The notes: generated by a model from the letters alone, not told the origin. DNA of 64,000 nucleotides from Litchfieldella qijiaojingensis (GCF_014651875.1 NZ_BMXS01000009.1:98751-162750), one strand, 5' to 3'. Positions 30,499-40,700 are shown, counted from the stretch's first letter. Made by a program: numbers and translations.

Positions 30499-31674
30499 AT
30501 GATTCAACTCGATAGCCTGACCAAGGTCTTCGATACCCCCAAGGGCGCCGTGGTCGCCGCCGACCATATCGACATGGAAGTTCCTGCCGGCGAGATTTGC
30601 GTCCTGCTCGGCCCCTCGGGATGCGGCAAGACCACTACGCTGAAGATGATCAACCGGATCATCCGCCCGACCTCGGGAAAGGTGTACATCAATGGTGAGG
30701 ACACCACCGGCATGGACACCCAGGACCTGCGCCGCGGAATCGGCTACGTGATACAGCAGATCGGTCTGTTTCCGAACATGACCATCGAGGAAAACATCAC
30801 CGTGGTGCCCAGGCTGCTGGGCTGGGACAAGGCGCGCTACAAGGAACGCGCCCGCGAGATGATGGCGATGATCGCAATGGAGCCCGATGCCTTCCTCAAG
30901 CGCTATCCCAACGAGCTTTCCGGTGGCCAGCAACAGCGCATCGGGGTGGCACGCGCCTTGGCCGCCGACCCACCGGTGATGCTGATGGACGAACCCTTCG
31001 GCGCCATCGACCCGATCAACCGCGCGGTGATCCAGGATGAGTTCCTCAAGATGCAACAAGAGCTCAAGAAGACCATCATGTTCGTCAGCCACGACATCGA
31101 CGAAGCCATCAAGATGGGCGATCGCATTGCCATATTCCGCGAGGGCAAGCTGGTCCAGTCTTCGACCCCTGACGATCTGCTGGCCGCCCCCAGGAATGCC
31201 TTCGTCGAATCCTTTCTCGGCGAAGACCGCGCGCTCAAGCGGCTCAACCTGGTCAAGGTGCGCGACGTGGTATCCGACGACATCGGCTGCGTGCGTCCCG
31301 ACGATACGCTGGAAGCGGCGCTGGCTCGGATCGACGACTTCGGCTATCAGAGTTCGATCCTGATGGTCAACGATAGACGCCAGCCGGTCGGCATCATTAC
31401 CCGCTCGGTTGCCCGCACCACCAAGGGTTACTGTCGCGACCACTTCCTGGGCATACCGGCCTCGGTCAATCTGGATGACGACCTGCGCAAGGTGGCATCG
31501 CTGATGTTTGCCCACGACACCACCTGGTTGCCTTGTGTGGACGACGACGGGCGGGTGTGCGGCCAGATCACCCAGCGCTCCATGACGCGCCACCTGGGCT
31601 CGCGTTATCGCGCTCTCGAGGGTGACGTGTCGCCGAATGCCACGGCCCTGACCGACACCACGCCCAAGGAGTGA
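30499..31674 (+). CDS. Osmoprotectant ABC transporter ATPase with CBS domains
   Basis: A 391-residue ATPase of the ProV/OpuCA class. Walker A GPSGCGKTT (38-46), signature LSGGQQQR (about 139-146) and Walker B VMLMDEP are intact. The C-terminal third (about 250-375) has two CBS motifs (VRDVVSDDIGCVRPDDTLEAAL and the second pair), which in OpuA sense ionic strength. It starts 45 bp after the first permease and ends 4 bp before the second. Confidence 0.92.
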   Translation: MIQLDSLTKVFDTPKGAVVAADHIDMEVPAGEICVLLGPSGCGKTTTLKMINRIIRPTSGKVYINGEDTTGMDTQDLRRGIGYVIQQIGLFPNMTIEENITVVPRLLGWDKARYKERAREMMAMIAMEPDAFLKRYPNELSGGQQQRIGVARALAADPPVMLMDEPFGAIDPINRAVIQDEFLKMQQELKKTIMFVSHDIDEAIKMGDRIAIFREGKLVQSSTPDDLLAAPRNAFVESFLGEDRALKRLNLVKVRDVVSDDIGCVRPDDTLEAALARIDDFGYQSSILMVNDRRQPVGIITRSVARTTKGYCRDHFLGIPASVNLDDDLRKVASLMFAHDTTWLPCVDDDGRVCGQITQRSMTRHLGSRYRALEGDVSPNATALTDTTPKE

Positions 31675-31678
31675 GCCG

Positions 31679-32410
31679 ATGCCCATTCAGACCATGAAAG
31701 GGGCCTTACGCGTACTGCTGGTGGCAGCGGTCTTCTTTGCCGGTGTCTGGAGCCATGCCAGCGGGGTGATCGATGAATTCCTGTTCTATCTGCCCGATGT
31801 GCAGTACCTGATGGGCCAGCACCTGTGGTTGACCGCCGTCTCGGGAGGCTTGGCCATCGCCGCTGCCATTCCGCTGGGCATCGTGCTGTCGCGGCCCAGC
31901 ATGGCTCGCATCGCCGAAAGCGCCATGCAGGTGCTGAACGTTGGCACCACCATTCCGACCCTGGCGGTACTCGCGCTGTCGATGAGTTTCCTGGGCATCG
32001 GTACGGTACCGGCGATATTCGGTCTGTTCGTCGCCACCCTGCTGCCGATCGCGCGCAATACCTACGCCGGGCTCAAGGGCGTTTCTCCGGCGCTGATGGA
32101 AGCCGCCGCCGGCATCGGCATGTCACCCACCCAGCGGTTGTTCAAGGTGGAGCTTCCCAATGCCCTGTACGTGATATTCGCCGGCATCCGCACCGCACTG
32201 ACCATCAATGTGGGAACGGTACCGCTGGCCTTCCTGATCGGCGCCGGTGGGCTAGGCGAGCTGATCTTCACCGGCATCGCTCTCTACGACACAGTGATGA
32301 TGCTGGCCGGAGCCATTCCCACCGCCCTGCTGGCGATCATCGTCGATGCCCTGATCGCCACCACCGCCTTCCTTGTCGTGCCGCGTGGGGTCAATCCTTC
32401 ACGTGCCTGA
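31679..32410 (+). CDS. Osmoprotectant ABC transporter permease 2
   Basis: A 243-residue permease paralogous to the first one. An N-terminal extension (a hydrophobic segment near residues 8-25) precedes the common core, which ends with EAAAGIGMSPTQRLFKVELPNALYVIFAGIRTALTINVGTVPLAF. The two permeases would form a heterodimer as in OpuC-type systems. Spaced 4 bp from the ATPase gene and 33 bp from the binding-protein gene. Confidence 0.88.
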   Translation: MPIQTMKGALRVLLVAAVFFAGVWSHASGVIDEFLFYLPDVQYLMGQHLWLTAVSGGLAIAAAIPLGIVLSRPSMARIAESAMQVLNVGTTIPTLAVLALSMSFLGIGTVPAIFGLFVATLLPIARNTYAGLKGVSPALMEAAAGIGMSPTQRLFKVELPNALYVIFAGIRTALTINVGTVPLAFLIGAGGLGELIFTGIALYDTVMMLAGAIPTALLAIIVDALIATTAFLVVPRGVNPSRA

Positions 32411-32443
32411 CATGCCAACTCTACAAGCAAGGAGACGACAATC

Positions 32444-33325
32444 ATGAAACGCTTGATGACAACTCTCACCGGCCTGGTCTTGGCCAGTTCCCTGGCCAGC
32501 GCCCAGGCCCAGGACATCGTGGTCGGTGGCAAGGACTTCACCGAACAGCAAATCCTGACCAGTATGACTACCCAGTACCTCGAGGGCCTGGGCTACGAGG
32601 TGGATAGTCGCTCCGGCATGGGCTCCGCCGTACTGCGCCAGGCCCAGGAGAACGGTCAGATCGATTTGTATTGGGAATACACCGGCACTTCGCTGATCAA
32701 TTACAACAACATTACCGAAAGTCTCGGCCCCGAGGAGACCTACGAGCGCGTCAAGGAACTCGACGCCGAGAAGGGGCTGGTATGGCTGGCCCCCTCAGCG
32801 GCCAACAACACCTATGCCTTGGCCATGCGCGAGGAGGACGCCGAGGAGCGCGGCATCAGGACCCTCTCCGACCTGGCCCAAGCCATCAATGACGACGAGC
32901 CCCTGACCTTCGCCATAAACGCTGAGTTCTACGCCCGCGAAGACGGCTGGCGACCGTTGCAGGAGGCCTACGACTTCCGCGTCGGTCGCGCCGACATCAG
33001 CCGCATGGATTCCGGTCTGGTCTACCAGGCACTGCGCGACGGTCAGGTGGAAGTCGGCCTGGTGTTCGCGACCGACGGGCGTATACCCGCCTTCGACTTC
33101 CACGTCCTGGAGGATGACCAGAACTTCTTCCCGGCCTATGCCCTGACTCCTGTGGTCCGCCAAGACGTACTCGAGGAGTTCCCGGAGCTGGAAGAGCAGA
33201 TGAATGCACTTTCTACCCTGCTTGACGACGAAACCATGGCCGAGCTCAACGCGCGGGTCGATGTCGAGCGCGAGACCATCGAGAATGTCGCCCGGAGCTT
33301 TCTCGAAGAGCATGAGCTGCTGTAA
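32444..33325 (+). CDS. Osmoprotectant-binding protein (OpuAC/OsmF type)
   Basis: A 293-residue periplasmic solute-binding protein of the glycine-betaine/choline family. Signal peptide MKRLMTTLTGLVLASSLASAQA, mature start QDIVVGGKDFTEQQILTSM, which is the usual OpuAC/YehZ beginning. Aromatic residues such as the W in DLYWEYTGTSL are in place to box a quaternary amine. Good Shine-Dalgarno (AAGGAG). It ends the operon, and a terminator follows at 33364-33387. Confidence 0.9.
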   Translation: MKRLMTTLTGLVLASSLASAQAQDIVVGGKDFTEQQILTSMTTQYLEGLGYEVDSRSGMGSAVLRQAQENGQIDLYWEYTGTSLINYNNITESLGPEETYERVKELDAEKGLVWLAPSAANNTYALAMREEDAEERGIRTLSDLAQAINDDEPLTFAINAEFYAREDGWRPLQEAYDFRVGRADISRMDSGLVYQALRDGQVEVGLVFATDGRIPAFDFHVLEDDQNFFPAYALTPVVRQDVLEEFPELEEQMNALSTLLDDETMAELNARVDVERETIENVARSFLEEHELL

Positions 33326-33363
33326 CACGCCGGCGACTCCTGGCACACTCGTTCCATCATCCA

Positions 33364-33387
33364 GAAAGCCGCCCGCGGGCGGCTTTC
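33364..33387 (+). terminator. Palindromic terminator after the osmolyte operon
   Basis: A perfect 12-bp inverted repeat, arms GAAAGCCGCCCG and CGGGCGGCTTTC, lies 38 bp after the stop codon. The downstream arm ends in CTTTC without a long T-run. GC-rich stem with A-tract before and T-tract after fits an intrinsic terminator. Confidence 0.75.
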
Positions 33388-33415
33388 CCGTCACCGTCAG
33401 GCGAGGATGCGACAC

Positions 33416-34264
33416 ATGCACTATCAGGACACCCTGCGCGTGGGGGCGGCACAGATCAACACGACCCTGGCCGACGTCGATGCCAATCTCGAACGCCATC
33501 TCGAAGTCATCTCCGAGGCTCACGACCAAGACCTGGAATTGCTGGTATTCCCCGAACTGTCGCTGACCGGCTATGGTCTGGGCAACCGTGTGATGCAGGT
33601 GGCCATGCCCCTGGAAGACCCGCGGCTCGCCAGCCTGACCAAGGCCTGTCACGAGATGCAGACGGTGGTGGGTTTCGTCGAGGAAGCCAGCCCGGGCGAA
33701 TACTACAACGCCCTGGCGATTCTGCATGATGGCGAGATCCGTGCCGTGCACCGCAAGCTCAACCTGCCGACCTACGGTGGTCTGGAAGAAGGTAAATGGT
33801 TCACCCACGGAAACCGGCTCACTCACACCTGGATTCGCCCCGGATGGTCGGCTACGCAACTGATCTGCGCCGACCTATGGAACCCGGCATTGGTGCATGC
33901 CGCCCTACTCGCGCGCCCCACGGTGCTTTGCGCACCGATCAACTCTGCCTCTGGCATCGTCAGCGAAGAGTTCTCCAATGAACAGAACTGGGCACTCAAT
34001 GTACGCTTCTATGCCATGACCTACGGCACCCCAGTGATCATGGCCAACCGCTTCGGCCCCGAGGGCGACAACCATTTCTGGGGCGGTTCGCGAATCCTTG
34101 GCCCACGCGGCGAATCTTTGGCTCAGGCCGGAGAAAGCGATCAGGAAATCCTGATCACAGCCGAACTCTCGCGCACGGCCATCGCCAAGGCGCGCTTCGA
34201 ATTGCCTACCCACCGCGATGCCGATACGCCGTTGATACGCGCATTGATGGCCGGCTACAGGTGA
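33416..34264 (+). CDS. Nitrilase-superfamily amidohydrolase
   Basis: A 282-residue carbon-nitrogen hydrolase. The catalytic triad is visible: Glu in FPELSLTGYGL, Lys in HRKLNLPTYGG and Cys in LICADLWNPAL. Family members hydrolyse amides, nitriles or ureido groups of amino-acid-like compounds; substrate not assigned. ATG at 33416 has GAGG nine bases upstream; ATG at 33407 is also possible. It follows the terminator of the osmolyte operon, so it is probably a separate unit. It may process nitrogen compounds brought in by neighbours, but that is speculative. Confidence 0.85.
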   Translation: MHYQDTLRVGAAQINTTLADVDANLERHLEVISEAHDQDLELLVFPELSLTGYGLGNRVMQVAMPLEDPRLASLTKACHEMQTVVGFVEEASPGEYYNALAILHDGEIRAVHRKLNLPTYGGLEEGKWFTHGNRLTHTWIRPGWSATQLICADLWNPALVHAALLARPTVLCAPINSASGIVSEEFSNEQNWALNVRFYAMTYGTPVIMANRFGPEGDNHFWGGSRILGPRGESLAQAGESDQEILITAELSRTAIAKARFELPTHRDADTPLIRALMAGYR

Positions 34265-34432
34265 GGCTATAGCGCTTCCTCGAGCTGCGATAGCCACCCT
34301 CAATCGAAAAAGGGCATGAAAATCATCGCGCTCTCGCTCTATACTGATTTAGCATCGTGTGGAACTTGAAAAGGACGAAGGATCGTCTCGTCATTCCCGG
34401 AAGCCAAATCCCACAAGTAAGGAACCGCTACC

Positions 34433-34834
34433 ATGAAGAAACTGACACGAGTTCTCAGCCCGCTGTTGATCGCCTTCCTGGTACTGGGCAGCCTGCCGGT
34501 CGCCGCTGCACCACAGCCTGCCTCGCCACTGGTATCGACGCAGGACGCCCTCCAGTCCGATCAAGTAAATGCCGATCGTGAACGCATCAACGAAATCCTC
34601 GCCCGCCAGGACGTCCAGGAACAGCTCTTGGTACAGGGCGTCGATCCGGCCGATGTCGAAGCCCGTGTCGCGGCCCTGTCCGACGAGGAAGTGCGGCAGA
34701 TGGCCGAGCACCTCGATGACCTGCCCGCCGGTGCCGGCGGTGGCAGCGTTGTCGGGGCATTGGTGCTCATCTTCGTGATTCTGCTGGTCACCGATATCCT
34801 CGGTCTGACCAATGTCTTCCCGTTCACGCGCTGA
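34433..34834 (+). CDS. PA2779-family small membrane protein
   Basis: A 133-residue protein with an N-terminal signal or anchor (MKKLTRVLSPLLIAFLVLGSLPVAAA), a polar helical middle with INEILARQDVQEQLLVQGVDPADVEARVAALSDEEVRQMAEHLDDLPAG, a Gly-rich turn and a C-terminal hydrophobic segment. This is the PA2779 family pattern. Function not established. It overlaps the next gene, a PA2778-family peptidase, by the ATGA junction, as the two families do in Pseudomonas. Confidence 0.8.
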   Translation: MKKLTRVLSPLLIAFLVLGSLPVAAAPQPASPLVSTQDALQSDQVNADRERINEILARQDVQEQLLVQGVDPADVEARVAALSDEEVRQMAEHLDDLPAGAGGGSVVGALVLIFVILLVTDILGLTNVFPFTR

Positions 34835-35805
34835 TGCCGTCAGCCATGACTAGTCAAACGACAACTACGTCGCCAGCGAACGCCCGCCTTGCGGGCGTTC
34901 TGCTGTTGGTACTGCTGATTGGACTGATGACGGGCTGCGCTACCGGCCCCCGTCTGGCCAGCCCCAGCGACATGGGCATCGCCGAACGCGGCCATATCGA
35001 TGACGTGCCCTTCCACGCCCAGCGCCTCTACCAGTGCGGCCCTGCATCACTGGCCATGGTGCTCAACGCGAGTGGTGTGGACGTCGGCGTCGATACCCTG
35101 ATTCCCCAAGTCTACCTACCTGGTCGCGAAGGCAGCATCCAGCCGGAAATACAGGCCAGCGTACGCCGCTACGGCCGGATCGGTTTCGTGCTCGATGGCA
35201 ATTTCGAGTCCCTGCTGAGCGAACTCGATGCCGGCCACCCGGTGATGGTGATGCAGAACCTCTCGTTGCCAGTCTGGCCCATGTGGCATTACGCGGTGGC
35301 CATCGGTTACGACCTGAACGAGGAGTTGCTGACCCTGCATAGTGGCGAGGAAGCCAACCGCCTTGAATCGTTCCGCCGCTTCGATGCCACTTGGGCGCGC
35401 AGTGACCGCTGGGCCTTGGTCGTCCTCCCTCCCGGTGAATTCCCGGTGAGTGTGGGACCACGCCGCGCCATGCAGGCCATTGCCGCCTTCGAACAAGCCA
35501 ACGACGCTCAAGCGGCCCTACCCGCTTGGCAGGCCATGACCAAGCGCTGGCCGGAGGACGCCATGGGTTGGTTCGCCCTTGGTAATGCCCGACATGCAGA
35601 CGGCGACGCCAATGGCGCTACGACGGCCTTCCGCGAGGCGACTGAACGGCGCCCGGACCTGGCGGTCGCATGGCTCAATCTGGGCCTGACCTTGGAAGGC
35701 TTGGGCAAGATCGACGAAGCCCGACAGGCCCTGCGACGGGCCGCCGAGCTGCCCGGGCGCTGGCAGGATGAGGCGCGTGGCGCACTGGCACGCCTGAATG
35801 GCTGA
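34834..35805 (+). CDS. PA2778-family C39-like cysteine peptidase lipoprotein
   Basis: A 323-residue protein. A lipobox LMTGC near residue 34 suggests a lipoprotein. The next domain is papain-like (C39 type): catalytic Cys in YQCGPASLAMVLN and His in WPMWHYAVAIGYD. The C-terminal 100 residues form TPR-like repeats (AMGWFALGNARHADGDANGA and AVAWLNLGLTLEGLGKIDEA). The start codon overlaps the PA2779-family stop (ATGA). The conserved pair probably works together in envelope protein processing; the substrate is unknown. Confidence 0.85.
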   Translation: MPSAMTSQTTTTSPANARLAGVLLLVLLIGLMTGCATGPRLASPSDMGIAERGHIDDVPFHAQRLYQCGPASLAMVLNASGVDVGVDTLIPQVYLPGREGSIQPEIQASVRRYGRIGFVLDGNFESLLSELDAGHPVMVMQNLSLPVWPMWHYAVAIGYDLNEELLTLHSGEEANRLESFRRFDATWARSDRWALVVLPPGEFPVSVGPRRAMQAIAAFEQANDAQAALPAWQAMTKRWPEDAMGWFALGNARHADGDANGATTAFREATERRPDLAVAWLNLGLTLEGLGKIDEARQALRRAAELPGRWQDEARGALARLNG

Positions 35806-35876
35806 GACCGCCACAAAAATGGTGCCTTGATCTAAGCTGTCACTACACTCATCGAAGCCACTTTCCAGGACACGAC

Positions 35877-36815
35877 ATGCGAATTGCCATCTATGGGGCC
35901 GGCGGTGTGGGCGGCTATTTCGGCGGTCGCCTGGCCGAAGCCGGAGAAGACGTGACCTTCATCGCCCGTGGCGATCATCTGAATGCCATCAAGCACAAGG
36001 GACTGCATGTGCACAGCATTGCCGGCGACTTCACCATCCCTTCCGCCAAGGTCTCCAACGACCCGGCGAGCGTGGGTCCCGTGGACTGCGTAATCGTCGC
36101 GGTCAAGGCCTGGCAGGTGATGGATGCCGCCGAGGAGATGCGCCCGATGATCGGCCATGACACCTTCGTGGTGCCACTGGAGAATGGCGTCGAGGCGGTG
36201 GATCAATTGGCCGACGTGCTTGGGCAAGAGCACGTGATCGGCGGGCTGTGCGGCATCCTGGCCTGGCGGGAAGGCCCGGGGGTGATCCGCCACGCCGGCC
36301 TCGACCCGTTCGTGCGGATCGGCGAACTCGACAACCGTACCAGCGAACGCACCCAGCGCCTGAAAGACGCTTTTGCACGCGCTACCGGCGTCCAGGCCGA
36401 CATCGCCGATGACATTCAGGTGGCGATCTGGAGCAAGTTCCTGTTCATCTGTGCCATGAGTGGCATCGGCAGTATCACGCGAGCCCCGATCGGCATTACC
36501 CGAACCCTGCCGGAAACTCGTCACACCATCGAACAGATACTGGTGGAGATCTATCGCGTCGGCTTGGCCAAGGGCGTGGCCCTACCCAATGACGCCGTGG
36601 CGCGAGCCTCGAAGTTCATCGATGCAATGCCGGAGAAGAGCACCGCGTCCATGCAACGCGACATACTGGAAGGACGGCCTTCGGAACTCGAATCCCAGAA
36701 CGGCGCGGTAGTGAGACTGGGCATCGAATACGGCGTGGCCACGCCGGTCAACGCCGTGATCCACGCCGCCCTGTTGCCCCAGGAGCTGCGCGCCCGGGGC
36801 GTGGAAGATTTTTAG
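35877..36815 (+). CDS. Ketopantoate reductase-family oxidoreductase
   Basis: A 312-residue NAD(P)-dependent reductase of the 2-dehydropantoate 2-reductase family. The Rossmann glycine motif GAGGVGGYFGGRLA is at residues 7-20. The conserved Lys is in VAVKAWQV and the C-terminal helical domain has the WSKFLFICAMSGIGSITRAPIG pattern. It may reduce ketopantoate in coenzyme A synthesis, but bacterial genomes carry several paralogues, so the substrate is not certain. It converges with the ybhB-like gene across a palindromic element. Confidence 0.85.
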   Translation: MRIAIYGAGGVGGYFGGRLAEAGEDVTFIARGDHLNAIKHKGLHVHSIAGDFTIPSAKVSNDPASVGPVDCVIVAVKAWQVMDAAEEMRPMIGHDTFVVPLENGVEAVDQLADVLGQEHVIGGLCGILAWREGPGVIRHAGLDPFVRIGELDNRTSERTQRLKDAFARATGVQADIADDIQVAIWSKFLFICAMSGIGSITRAPIGITRTLPETRHTIEQILVEIYRVGLAKGVALPNDAVARASKFIDAMPEKSTASMQRDILEGRPSELESQNGAVVRLGIEYGVATPVNAVIHAALLPQELRARGVEDF

Positions 36816-36854
36816 CTTTGCCTGAAAACTGCCTGCGCTCGACCATACGGCGTT

Positions 36855-36915
36855 AAAAATCAGCTCAAAGTACTCATTTACTACCCATGTAAACTCCGTC
36901 TTTTCGCTGATTTTT
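36855..36915. repeat. Palindromic intergenic element between convergent genes
   Basis: The arms AAAAATCAGC (36855-36864) and GCTGATTTTT (36906-36915) are a perfect 10-bp inverted repeat separated by 41 bases, which include an inner TTTAC...GTAAA dyad. The flanking sequence (CTGAAAACTGCCTGCGCTCG... and ...GCCTTGTCTGGTCTTCGCTCGGC) suggests a dispersed element; only one copy is visible. It would serve as a bidirectional terminator. Confidence 0.55.
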
Positions 36916-36965
36916 GCCTTGTCTGGTCTTCGCTCGGCGACTTTTCAAACAAAGCTTTAGGCTTC

Positions 36966-37442
36966 TCAGTCGCGCTGGTAAGTACCCACCAGCCGGTTCA
37001 TGCCCAGCAGATGGGGCTCCGCCTTGCTCAGGAATTCTCCCAGGCTGAGGCCGGCCGGCAGATCGAGTTCGCTGTCCAGGGCCAGTACCCAGAAGTAGTA
37101 CTGGTGCAAACCGTGACCCGGGGGTGGCATGGGGCCGCCGTAGCCCTGCTTGCCGAAGTCGTTGACCCCAGCGGTGCCTTCGCTGGCGCCCTCCTCCAAG
37201 CGCGTAGTGGACGCCGGCAGGTTGTACAGCACCCAGTGCACGAAGCCGTAGGTGCCATTCTGCACCAGTGGCGCATCGGGATCATGACAAATCACCGCGA
37301 AGGCCTTGGTATCCTGCGGCGCATCGCGCCAGGACAACGCCGGAGAGACATCGTCTCCCTCACCGGTATGCTTGGTAGGAATCCTGCCCTGCGACTCGAA
37401 AGCGGAACTTTCCAACTGCATGGTCGATAGTGCGAATGCCAT
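36966..37442 (-). CDS. YbhB/PEBP-family protein
   Basis: A 158-residue phosphatidylethanolamine-binding/Raf kinase inhibitor-like protein. Family motifs GEGDDVSPALSW, ICHDPDAP and FVHWVLYNLPA are present, with a GPMPPPGHGLHQYYFWVLAL segment that completes the anion-binding pocket. The bacterial role is not established. ATG at 37442 has AAAGGAGG nine bases upstream; the longer frame to 37505 lacks a site. Confidence 0.9.
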   Translation of the reverse strand: MAFALSTMQLESSAFESQGRIPTKHTGEGDDVSPALSWRDAPQDTKAFAVICHDPDAPLVQNGTYGFVHWVLYNLPASTTRLEEGASEGTAGVNDFGKQGYGGPMPPPGHGLHQYYFWVLALDSELDLPAGLSLGEFLSKAEPHLLGMNRLVGTYQRD

Positions 37443-37559
37443 CGCGATTTTCCTCCTTTGCGTTCGGTACGTCATTACATTCGAAGAGAGACGCCAACCT
37501 GTCAACGAGAGCTGTTAATCTGAAACGAGAACCCGACCCTAGACGGAGCCACTACCGAC

Positions 37560-37691
37560 ATGAATGCTTCCGATGATCTCGTGGCAGGACAGCGATGGAA
37601 TGCCCAGGGCGGGGGGACGGAGGATTATGTCAGACTCAGATTCAAGGCACTGACCCAGGAAAGCAACAACGACGAGACAACCGAAAGATAA
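37560..37691 (+). CDS. Small ORF (43 aa) upstream of the large regulator
   Basis: A frame starting MNASDDLVAGQRWNAQGGG with a charged tail rich in Asp, Asn, Glu and Arg, ending 27 bp before the regulator start. GGAG lies about eleven bases before the ATG, longer than ideal. No known family. It could be a small protein, a leader, or a chance frame. Confidence 0.3.
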   Translation: MNASDDLVAGQRWNAQGGGTEDYVRLRFKALTQESNNDETTER

Positions 37692-37718
37692 TAAGAATGC
37701 ATAAAAAGGAGTGGCACA

Positions 37719-40700
37719 TTGGCAGGGACAACACAACACGACGGTCGTCTGGTGCTGGACCCACAGCACCTCAAAAGACTGCGCAAACACCTCGGGCTGA
37801 GCCAGGAAGCATTGGCACAGCGCTGTTTCGAGCAACGACTATGCGTCTCCATCGCGTCGATCAAGCGCGCCGAAAGCGGCAAGCCAGTGTTGTATCGTAC
37901 CGCTCGTCACCTTGCCACCGTTTACGAGGTCGAGGTCGAGGCGCTGGAGTCGCGGGCATCGCCGCCGCCCGTCGCATCACCGCTGGCGACGGAAGCGCCA
38001 GCGGATGACGACGAGAGCCGCAATGTCATCCGCCTGGTCGTCAGAGCGACGGGGCTCACCAAGCACCTGACGCAAGCGATCGGCGAGCGCATCGAGCAGT
38101 TTGGCGGCACTCTGCACGACGGTACCGAATCCGCGCAGTTGGAAGCCATCTTCGGGCTGCCTCGCGCCTACCGTAGCGACGCCCTGCGTTGCCTGCAGTG
38201 TGCCATCGCCATTTCTCGCCTGCTGGCGGAAGCTCGTCTCGCCGACGGCGACATTCACTTCGCCGCCCAGCAGTGGCCAGCCGCTGCCGATCAGGCGCCG
38301 CCATCCGAACCCTGTCTTCCGGCGCTTCCCGGTGTAGGGGCGCCAGCCGTTTGGGGGGAACGCGGGCTCGCCGTGCAACTCGCCGAACGTTTCGCCTTCG
38401 ACAAGCAGGCGCACCCGGATTTCGTGCGCTACCTACATCCCTTGCAAGCCGGCCAGGCCTCGCGCTTCGACCTCATCGGCCGTCACCTCGAGGTCAGCCA
38501 GTTCAAGGCCGTATTGGAGACCACCCGCGCCTACCAGACGGGGCACATCCTCTACGTGCGCGGTGTCGCCGGGATCGGCAAGACGCGGTTGGTCACCGAG
38601 TTCATCGATATGGTCCAGCAGCAGGACGCCGACCTGCATGTCGCCACGGTGCTGGACTTCGGCACCCGCATTGATGACAACCCCTTGGCCCAGCTGTTGC
38701 GTTCGCTGTTGAAACTGCCTGAAGACCCGGTTGCGGCCGAGCGTCAGTTGCGGGAGAGACTCCGCTGGTTGCGGCTTCCTGGCGACCACGCCATGGTCTT
38801 TCGCCCACTGCTCGGCCTGCCCCAGCCTCCCGAGCACGAGCGGGTCTATGCGGCGATGACCCATGACACGCGCGTGGCACGGCAGCGTACGGCCTTGCGG
38901 GAACTGATTCTCAGGGAAGCGATCGAGTGCCCGCAGGTACTGCTGGTCGAGGATCTGCACTGGGCCGATGACGCCCTGTTCCAGACCCTGGCCACGCTGA
39001 TGCAGGACGTTCGCGAGGCGCCAGTGATCTGGATGCTGACCTCGCGCATCGAGCAGGACCCGCTGGAGGGCAAGCTGCGCCCGTGGCTCGCCGACTTGCC
39101 GTTGACGTTGATCGAGCTGGCGCCACTCCGCCAGCACGAGGCTCAGACCCTGGCCACGCAGTTCGGCGAATTCGATACGACCTATGTGACCCAGTGCGTG
39201 AATCGCGCCCAAGGCAATCCCCTGTTCCTGACACAATTGCTGCTTTTCCAGCAAGGCAGCTCATTGCCGGCCAGCCTCAAGCACCTGGTACAGACCAAGC
39301 TCGACCAGCTCGCCACTCCGGATCGCCAGGCGATGCGCGCGGCAGCCGCCATCGGCCAGCGTTTCACGCTCGAGGCACTGCACGCCCTGCTGCCCTTCCC
39401 GGACTACCGCCCCGTGCTACCCCAGCGCCACTACCTGGTACGCGCCCTGGACGACGACACCTATCTGTTCGTGCATGACTTGATCATGCAGGGCATCTAC
39501 GAGTCCATGCCCAGGGCGCAGCGCGACCGCCTGCACCTGCGCCTGGCTCAATACTACGTCGGGCGAGATACCGCCCTGCGTGCCCAGCATCTACACAAGG
39601 CACGCGCACTGGCTGCCCCCGGTGCCTTCGTGGAAGCCATCGAGTCGCAGTTGAAGCAGCACCGCCATGCCTCGGCACTGGCTCTGCTGCAGCAATGTCA
39701 GGAAATCGATTACGCACCGCGCGACGATTATCGCCTCGAGATGTTGCATGCCCAGATCTGCGTCGCCATGGGGCTGACCCAGGAAGCCCGTACGCATTAC
39801 CAAGCGGCCCAGCGCCTGGCCAGCGACGACTCATCGCGAATCGATGCCAGTATCGGCTTGGCACGCACCCTCAACGTGCTCGATGAACTGGACGAGGAAG
39901 AGCGCCTGCTCGATCGGATCCTGCCCGAGGCCAGTAAGCTACAGGCCCATGCCGCACTCGCCGAGATCCACTACCTCAAGGGCAACATCTACTTTCCGCG
40001 TGGCGATTTCGCGCGCTGTCGGAAATACCAGGAGCGGGCGCTGGAGGAAGCTCGTGCCAGCGGCCTGAAAACCACCGAGATACAGGCCCTGAGCGGGCTG
40101 GGAGATGCCCACTACGCCCAAGGCCACATGCTGAGTGCGCACCAGGTCTTCGAGCGCTGTGTATCGCTCTGCCGGCAACACGGACATGCGGACCTGGAAG
40201 CCTCCAACTTGTTCATGCTCGGCACGGTGCGCATCTACACCAACGAGACACAAGCCGCCTTGGAGGACACCTTGACGGCCACCGAACTGGGAGAGCGGGT
40301 CGGAAACCGCCGCGCCGAAATCGTCGCCCGCTTGACGGCAGGCTGGATCCTGCTGTCCCAGTCACGCCCCGAGGCAGCCATGGAACAGGTCGATACCGGT
40401 CTGGATCTGGCCAGGGGCATGGGCGCCAATCGTTTCGAGGCATTCCTGCTGGAGAGCCAAGCGCGCCTCAAGCTGCTCGAAGGTCAGATCGATGTGGCCC
40501 GCAACCTCATCCGCAATGCCTGGCGACTGGTCGAGCGCCATGACCTGCAGCACTTCATCGGCCCCTGGGTGCTGGGTACCCTGGCTCTGCTCGAAGAGCA
40601 CGACAGCGAACGTCAGGCCGCTCTCGAGACAGGCTGGGCATTGCTCGAAAACGGCTGCGTGGGACATAACGCCTACCGCTTCCTGGTCACCGCCGCCGAA

